This document shows, in pieces, positions 4,569 to 8,293 of a DNA stretch of 8,293 nt. Below the pieces are notes generated by a model, which was not told the origin of the DNA, did not search any database, and saw only the letters and a program-made list of their open reading frames with translations. Source of the stretch: Candidatus Bathyarchaeota archaeon (GTDB lineage Archaea; Thermoproteota; Bathyarchaeia; TCS64); NCBI GenBank assembly GCA_003662205.1, contig QMXQ01000062.1, forward strand, positions 1-8,293. Direction: 5' to 3'. Within the stretch, counting starts at the first letter, position 1. Each line of letters opens with the position of its first letter. The translations under genes and the position numbers were made by a program.

Positions 4569-5510
4569 TTATGCCCAGATCTGCTCCAGCTCGGCGTTGA
4601 TCCTCCGCTTCTGGGCCTCGAACTCGGAGATGTTGATCTCACCGACCTTGTACCTGGCCTCCAGGGTCGCCAGCTGATCCTTGAGTTCCTTCTCCCGCTG
4701 CTTCTTGTCGCCGATGATGCCGTCGAAGACGTTCAGCGCCGCCTCGAGGTCCTTGCGGAGCTTGTTCCCCACTTTGCTGCTTATCTTACCGTTGGTTATC
4801 ATCAGGTCCAGGGAGTCGAGGCACCGCCTCGCCGTCTTCTCCAGCTCGAAGATCTCCTTCGGGGGCGTATCCCTCATGAGGTCGTTGAGGCGCGCCAGCT
4901 GGGCGTCCAGCCGCTCCGTCTCCAAGGTCAGGCGGTTGATCTTCTCCTCTAGCTCCGGTGCCTGCGCCGCTAGCTCCGTGTTTGAGATCTGGCCGACGGC
5001 GGCCCGCACCTTCAGCTCCTCGAACCGTCTCTTGGTCTCATCTAGCTCGGCCTTCTTCTTCTCGTGTTCCTCGCGGTAGTAGGCAATCTTCTCGTTCCTG
5101 ACCTGGCTGAGCTGGTTGATCTTGTTGACGTACTCCTCGAATAGGTTGGTGAAGACTGCCTCGGAGACGCCGTCGTCGCAGAGCACGCCGCAGAGCCTCA
5201 CCTTCCAGATGTAGTTCTTCCTGAGCGCGTCCATCAGCTCGGCGATCTCGGGGTCGACCATGGCTTCCTTCGCCGGCTTTGGCTTGACCTGAGGCTCAGG
5301 GGGAGGCGGAACCACTTCGGGCTCAGGTCGCTCTATCGCGGGCTCGATCGTGATCGGCTCCGGTTTCAGCTCAACTTTCTCTTCAGGAGCTGATGAGGGC
5401 TTTTGGAGCTCTTTCTCTGTTTTGAACAGCGCTGAGCCGCAGTATATGCAGTAGAGGGTTTTGGGGACCTCCCTGCCACAGTTCGCACAAGTCACGGTCT
5501 CCTCTTCCAT
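4569..5510 (-). CDS. Zinc-ribbon, Pro/Glu-rich linker and coiled-coil protein with SHOCT-like modules, unknown function
   Basis: A 313-residue soluble protein that I cannot assign to a characterised family. It starts with a short zinc ribbon (C8-x2-C11...C21-x2-C24, CANCG/CIYCG). A Pro/Glu/Lys-rich flexible linker follows (about 36-82). A helical segment with C107 and C111 leads into charged coiled coil at about 120-210 and again at 217-310. Two stretches look duplicated: LKVRAAVGQISNTELAAQ (166-183) and LEARYKVGEINISEFEAQ (282-299) share L..R..VG.I...E..AQ. The second is the C-terminus and resembles a SHOCT-type short helical oligomerisation module. ATG 5510 is chosen because GAGGGG precedes it by seven bases; an upstream GTG at 5558 lies on the probable TATA element. 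A scaffold or cytoskeleton-like role is only a guess. It transcribes in the same direction as two membrane-protein genes, one of which also has zinc ribbons. Confidence 0.75.
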   Translation of the reverse strand: MEEETVTCANCGREVPKTLYCIYCGSALFKTEKELQKPSSAPEEKVELKPEPITIEPAIERPEPEVVPPPPEPQVKPKPAKEAMVDPEIAELMDALRKNYIWKVRLCGVLCDDGVSEAVFTNLFEEYVNKINQLSQVRNEKIAYYREEHEKKKAELDETKRRFEELKVRAAVGQISNTELAAQAPELEEKINRLTLETERLDAQLARLNDLMRDTPPKEIFELEKTARRCLDSLDLMITNGKISSKVGNKLRKDLEAALNVFDGIIGDKKQREKELKDQLATLEARYKVGEINISEFEAQKRRINAELEQIWA

Positions 5511-5555
5511 AACGTAACCCCTCAGATGGAAAGCCTGTTTGATTCTCCTTCTCGT

Positions 5556-5568
5556 CACATAATAACTT
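5556..5568 (-). promoter_or_regulatory. TATA-like box for the coiled-coil gene
   Basis: GTTATTATGTG on the minus strand lies about 50 bases upstream of the ATG at 5510 and predicts a leader of roughly 28 bases that includes the GAGGGG ribosome site. Inference from spacing. Confidence 0.35.
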
Positions 5569-5684
5569 CAGGTATAACGGAAACGGTCGATATCGGGCTG
5601 AAAGCCCTCAAATCTCCCCTAAAAGGGCCTCATTTAGGACGTTTCGAGTAACGGTATTATGATGTAATACTTTAAGGAGGGGTT
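5559..5684. promoter_or_regulatory. Divergent intergenic region with several inverted repeats
   Basis: This is the left half of the divergent spacer between the coiled-coil gene and the helical-protein gene. It carries GGGCT-GAA-AGCCC at 5595-5607, CCTAAA...TTTAGG at 5618-5638, and GTATTA-TGATG-TAATAC at 5654-5670. The last is a perfect 6-5-6 dyad just upstream of a ribosome-site-like AAGGAGGGG (5674-5682). It probably holds control elements for both directions. Confidence 0.4.
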
Positions 5685-5813
5685 ATGTTTAAAAATATTT
5701 TAAATACCTCAGATACAACCGAGTTGAATTACAGTTTACCTGTAAGATTATATGCCGAGGTATTATGGCCTCTCCTGGACTGCTTTCGGCTCTCCCCTCT
5801 CTTCGATGCCTAA
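5685..5813 (+). CDS. Possible 42-residue small protein
   Basis: A short open frame from ATG 5685 to TAA 5811-5813 in the divergent spacer. What speaks for it is a strong ribosome site, AAGGAGGGG, two bases before the ATG, and an operator-like dyad with a TATTAT core (5654-5670) 15 bases before that site. The peptide begins MFKNILNTSD and ends LSPLFDA, with a hydrophobic LYAEVLWPLLDCF stretch in the middle that could be amphipathic. Against it: the length is short enough to occur by chance, codon use is AT-rich at the start, and the same DNA contains a TATA-like element and strong hairpins that could instead mean a structured RNA. I do not recognise the sequence. Confidence 0.3.
   Translation: MFKNILNTSDTTELNYSLPVRLYAEVLWPLLDCFRLSPLFDA
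5688..5706 (+). promoter_or_regulatory. Strong TATA-like element, nearly palindromic
   Basis: TTTAAAAATATTTTAAATA is the most TATA-like stretch in the window. On the plus strand it predicts transcription starting near 5723, just before a series of hairpins. Being almost palindromic, it could bind TBP in either direction. Confidence 0.45.
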
Positions 5814-5837
5814 GCCTGGAACGCGAACATCGAAGGT
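5723..5837 (+). ncRNA. Candidate structured leader or small RNA with three hairpins
   Basis: Three inverted repeats follow one another downstream of the strong TATA-like element: TTACAG-TTTAC-CTGTAA at 5729-5745 (perfect 6-5-6); GCCGA (5754-5758) with TCGGC (5786-5790), enclosing GG/CC pairing; and CTTCGATG (5801-5808) with CATCGAAG (5828-5835), a perfect 8-base stem. Together they would fold nearly all of the predicted transcript before the next gene. It could be the 5' leader of the helical-protein gene or a separate small RNA. It matches no RNA family that I recognise, and it overlaps a possible small coding frame. Confidence 0.3.
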
Positions 5838-5848
5838 GTGGACCCTCC

Positions 5849-5860
5849 ATTAATTTTAAG
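5849..5860 (+). promoter_or_regulatory. TATA-like box close to the helical-protein gene
   Basis: ATTAATTTTAAG at this position predicts a transcript start near 5880, immediately before AAAGGAG (5883-5889) and the TTG at 5898. This supports the shorter start of the gene. Confidence 0.4.
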
Positions 5861-5897
5861 CGGTTTGATCTATCGATACCACAAAGGAGCTAGGCCC

Positions 5898-6725
5898 TTG
5901 GATGAAAGATTCATCAAGGTTGTGGTCGGCCTTGCTTTGGAGAGCGCCATCGTCAACAGGCGCGACACCCAGGCACTGATGACCCTCTACGCCGAGCCCG
6001 ACCTAGAGCACGTTCGAGAGCTCCACGACCGACTGATAGTGTCCGACGATCACCTCGACAGGGAGGCGGCGATCTGGCTGGAGCCGGCGCTTGATCTGGG
6101 GCCCGTCAGATCGGACCCTAGGCGGCTCGTGGTCGAGATGAGGGAGATGGAGTTCGTGCTTTACACGCTGATCGCCAGGTCCGGCGATGCGGGGAGGGTG
6201 ATGAACCAGTGGATGAACTTCATCGCCAACGCCGCCCACAGCATCGAGGACGGCTTCTGGATCGATGCCAAAATCCTCCTGAGCCGCGCCCTGCAGAGTT
6301 CCCGGCACGCGTCGGTGGAGCGGCTCAAGCTCGACCCCGGCCTCAGCTACGAGGTCGACATCCTCCAGCGGGCGACCGCGAGCTACTTCGAGGAGGTAAA
6401 AGGATACCCCTTGAGGCTTGGCATCCCTGAGGACCGGCTGGAAGCGATACTCAAGGCGCAGGAGGTCATGCTGGACCTTATGCAGATCCACTACGGGGAG
6501 GCGGCACGTGAGGATGCCGCGACGGTCGCGCCGGCGATTTACCGGCTCAGCGCGGCCATACGATATCTGATGGATGAGAGAAGGGGAATCGACGCCGCTG
6601 AGCGCGAGATGCGGCTCGCCTCAGAGCACCTGGAGACCAAGCTCGGCGGGGTCGCCGACGAGGCGCTCCGCGAGCTGATGGATGAGAGCATCAAGAGGAT
6701 CAAAGAGGTCGTCACCGCCCCATAG
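5898..6725 (+). CDS. Cysteine-free helical protein, unknown function
   Basis: I do not recognise this protein. From TTG 5898 it has 275 residues, is mostly charged and helical, has no cysteine, no signal peptide and no membrane segment. Helical, heptad-like stretches occur throughout (for example near YLMDERRGIDAAEREMRLASEHLETKL at the C-terminal third), suggesting an all-alpha cytoplasmic protein, perhaps a helical bundle. No catalytic motif is evident. The start is chosen from AAAGGAG at 5883-5889, eight bases before TTG 5898, together with a TATA-like box at 5849-5860. The longer frame begins at GTG 5838 (295 residues), but has no spaced ribosome site and its first 20 codons are AT-rich (TTA, ATT, TTA) unlike the rest. 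An in-frame stop at 5811 bars anything longer. It stands between a divergent coiled-coil gene and the SAM synthetase gene, which gives no clear hint of role. Confidence 0.7.
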   Translation: MDERFIKVVVGLALESAIVNRRDTQALMTLYAEPDLEHVRELHDRLIVSDDHLDREAAIWLEPALDLGPVRSDPRRLVVEMREMEFVLYTLIARSGDAGRVMNQWMNFIANAAHSIEDGFWIDAKILLSRALQSSRHASVERLKLDPGLSYEVDILQRATASYFEEVKGYPLRLGIPEDRLEAILKAQEVMLDLMQIHYGEAAREDAATVAPAIYRLSAAIRYLMDERRGIDAAEREMRLASEHLETKLGGVADEALRELMDESIKRIKEVVTAP

Positions 6726-6734
6726 ACCCGCCCG

Positions 6735-6763
6735 TAGGCGGTCGCCTATTCCTATGGGAATAG
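6735..6763 (+). terminator. Two overlapping inverted repeats after the helical-protein gene
   Basis: TAGGCG-GT-CGCCTA at 6735-6748 and CTATTCC-TATG-GGAATAG at 6746-6763 are perfect 6-2-6 and 7-4-7 repeats that share three bases, so both stems cannot form fully at once. They lie ten bases after the stop. A terminator or a switchable structure are both possible; no U-run follows. Confidence 0.35.
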
Positions 6764-6810
6764 AACGTTCAAACTTGTCCGCTTTAACCTTATGAAAGGA
6801 TGCAGAAGGG

Positions 6811-6818
6811 TTTTAAAG
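6811..6818 (+). promoter_or_regulatory. TATA-like box for the SAM synthetase gene
   Basis: TTTTAAAG lies about 50 bases before the ATG at 6862 and predicts transcription starting near 6840, giving a leader of 20-35 bases. Inference from spacing. Confidence 0.45.
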
Positions 6819-6861
6819 ATGGGGTAGGGAGATATCCAAAATCTAGGGTCGCGTAGGCCGT

Positions 6862-8085
6862 ATGAGGCGAGGCGTTTTGAGGAATGTCTTCGTAACCGAG
6901 CTTAAGCAGGTGGCCCTTGAGGAGCAGCCGCTGGAGATATGCGAGCGTAAGGGGCTCGGCCACCCCGACTCCATCTGCGACTCCATCATGAACCAGGTCT
7001 CCATCGAGCTGTCGAAGGAGTACCTCAGGCGGTTCGACACTATCCTCCATCACAACCTCGACAAGGGGCTGCTCGCCGCGGGCGAGACCCGGGTCAGGTT
7101 CGGCGGGGGCGAGGTCATCAGCCCCATGCTCATCGTCTACGGCGACAGGGCCACCTTCGACGTCGGCGACGAGCGGGTCCCCGTCAACGAGATCGCCATC
7201 CGCAGCACGAAGGAGTGGCTGAAGTCCAATATGCGCTTCATCGACCCCGACGTCCACGTCACCTATCAAAGCGAGATCAAGCCGGGCGCGGCCTCGCTGC
7301 AGGACATCTTCGAGCGGAAGGGCAAGTTCCTAGGCGCCAACGACACCTCCGCCGCCGTGGGCTTCGCGCCCATGACCGAGACGGAGAAGCTGATCCTGAG
7401 CCTAGAGAGGCACCTGAACTCCCCCGAGTTCAAGAAGGAGTACCCCGAGTCGGGGGAGGACATCAAGATCATGGGGCTGAGGAAGGGGAGGAGGCTGGAG
7501 CTCACCGTCGCCATGGCCTTCATCGACCGCTTCATCTCCAGCGAGGCCGACTACTTCAGGAAGAAGGGCGAGATCGAGGAGGCCATCAGGGAGTTCATCA
7601 ACTCCAACTACGGGTTCGAGGAGGTGAACGTGGGCCTCAACGTCCTCGACGCCAGGGGCAGGGGCATAGGCGGCCTCTACCTCACCGTCCTCGGGACATC
7701 CGCCGAGGGGGGCGACTCCGGCCAGGTGGGGCGGGGGAACAACGTCATCGGCGTCATCCCCTTGAACAGGCCCATGTCCAGCGAAGCGGCGGCGGGGAAG
7801 AACCCCGTCAGCCACGTCGGCAAGATATACAACCTCCTCAGCTACAGGATCGCCGACCAGGTCTCCAAGCGCGTCAACGGCATCAAGGAGACCTACATCT
7901 GGCTCCTCAGCAACATCGGCCAGCCCATCAACGAGCCCAAGGTGGTCTCCGCCCAGGTCATCCTGGAGGACGGGGTCAAGCTCAAAGAGGTCTCAGCAGA
8001 GATCGAGGAGACCGTCGCCCACGAGTTCGACCACCTGGCAGAGTTCTGCATGGACCTCGCCCTGGGCAAGATGACAGTCTGCTAG
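6862..8085 (+). CDS. mat: Archaeal-type S-adenosylmethionine synthetase (methionine adenosyltransferase)
   Basis: A 407-residue enzyme that makes SAM from methionine and ATP, releasing phosphate and pyrophosphate, in the cytoplasm. It belongs to the archaeal class, which differs strongly from bacterial MetK. Family blocks are all present: ERKGLGHPDSICDSI (28-42), ILHHNLDKG (61-69), RFGGGEVISP (79-88), GANDTSAAVGFAP (158-170), GEDIKIMGLRKG (198-209), LTVLGTSAEGGDSGQVGRGN (274-293) and EAAAGKNPVSHVGKIYN (308-324). Length is as expected and no key residue appears missing. The upstream ATG 6862 gives five residues before MRNV-like LRNV; most archaeal relatives start at or near M-R-N, so TTG 6877 (402 residues), with GAGG nine bases before it, is a serious alternative. 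It is followed 11 bases later by a probable methionine synthase, which would supply its substrate. Confidence 0.95.
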   Translation: MRRGVLRNVFVTELKQVALEEQPLEICERKGLGHPDSICDSIMNQVSIELSKEYLRRFDTILHHNLDKGLLAAGETRVRFGGGEVISPMLIVYGDRATFDVGDERVPVNEIAIRSTKEWLKSNMRFIDPDVHVTYQSEIKPGAASLQDIFERKGKFLGANDTSAAVGFAPMTETEKLILSLERHLNSPEFKKEYPESGEDIKIMGLRKGRRLELTVAMAFIDRFISSEADYFRKKGEIEEAIREFINSNYGFEEVNVGLNVLDARGRGIGGLYLTVLGTSAEGGDSGQVGRGNNVIGVIPLNRPMSSEAAAGKNPVSHVGKIYNLLSYRIADQVSKRVNGIKETYIWLLSNIGQPINEPKVVSAQVILEDGVKLKEVSAEIEETVAHEFDHLAEFCMDLALGKMTVC

Positions 8086-8096
8086 CGGAGAGCCAG

Positions 8097-8293
8097 ATGA
8101 TCAGCTCCGACGTCGGCAGCCTCCCCCTCAGGGTCGAGACCGCCATCCTCTGGAGCGGCGCCAGGGCGTCCCAGACGCTCCTCCCCCTCCTCCACCCCTC
8201 GCCAGCGGGCGACGCCTCCAAGCTCTTCGAGGAGGAGGTGACAGCGGCCTTCGCGGACAAGCTGCGAGCGGGCATCGACGTACCCAATTATCC
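8097..8293 (+). CDS. Probable MetE-like methionine synthase (3' truncated by window)
   Basis: The first 65 codons of a gene that runs off the window. The N-terminal DVGSLPLR (5-12) and the block FEEEV...AFADKLRAGIDVPNY (44-65) match the opening of the short MetE-like catalytic family (UROD/MetE-like barrel) found beside SAM synthetase in many archaea. These enzymes lack the N-terminal half of classical MetE and methylate homocysteine using a methyl donor other than folylpolyglutamate, often a methylated corrinoid protein. GGAG at 8087-8090 lies six bases before ATG 8097, and the gene starts 11 bases after the stop of the SAM synthetase gene, so the two are almost surely co-transcribed. The zinc-binding His/Cys residues fall outside the window, so the assignment rests on the start of the protein and on context. 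Confidence 0.65.
   Translation, partial: MISSDVGSLPLRVETAILWSGARASQTLLPLLHPSPAGDASKLFEEEVTAAFADKLRAGIDVPNY

Noticed and set aside
4533..4952. Plus-strand open frame opposite the coiled-coil gene, rich in leucine
   Set aside because: Leucine richness comes from reading the Glu/Lys coiled coil backwards; the minus-strand protein has a zinc ribbon and good ribosome site.
5595..5638. Hairpins GGGCT-GAA-AGCCC and CCTAAA...TTTAGG as a riboswitch of the coiled-coil gene
   Set aside because: They appear to lie upstream of the predicted transcript start on the minus strand (about 5538), so they would not be in that mRNA.
7402..7815. Minus-strand open frame inside the SAM synthetase gene
   Set aside because: Antisense to invariant motifs of SAM synthetase; Pro/Gly/Val-rich composition typical of antisense reading.

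Overview
The window is archaeal chromosomal DNA. The evidence is the C-terminal end of an archaeal/eukaryotic-type ATP-dependent DNA ligase, a Trm5-family tRNA methyltransferase, an archaeal-type S-adenosylmethionine synthetase, a stand-alone methionyl-tRNA synthetase beta subunit, and TATA-like boxes about 25-30 bases upstream of several starts. Coding DNA is GC-rich with many GTG/TTG start candidates, while the intergenic stretches are AT-rich. The mix suggests a TACK-type archaeon, perhaps Bathyarchaeia-like. That placement is inference, as no rRNA gene is present to confirm it.

Left part (1-3189, all + strand): end of DNA ligase; a complete M20 metallopeptidase/deacylase with all metal ligands; a small tRNA-binding protein followed by two tandem 7-3-7 hairpins; an unrecognised eight-cysteine protein; and a Trm5-like methyltransferase that appears to lack the N-terminal D1 domain. 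Most of these have their own TATA-like box, so they look like separate short transcription units.

Middle part (3196-5510, all - strand): three unusual genes. The first encodes a four-helix membrane protein with two C-terminal zinc ribbons. The second encodes a two-helix membrane protein whose spacing of key residues resembles eukaryotic DPM2, the small subunit of dolichol-phosphate-mannose synthase. The third encodes an N-terminal zinc ribbon, Pro/Glu-rich linker and coiled coil with a duplicated SHOCT-like module. AT-rich intergenic DNA with palindromes separates or borders them.

Right part (5559-8293): a divergent AT-rich region with a strong TATA box, three consecutive hairpins and a possible 42-codon small gene; then an unrecognised cysteine-free helical protein; then S-adenosylmethionine synthetase, followed 11 bases later by the start of a probable MetE-like (folate-independent type) methionine synthase that runs off the window. 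These last two form a methionine/SAM operon. SAM is also the methyl donor of the Trm5-like enzyme. The best candidates for something undescribed are the DPM2-like protein with its zinc-ribbon neighbours, the structured 5685-5837 region, and the eight-cysteine protein.
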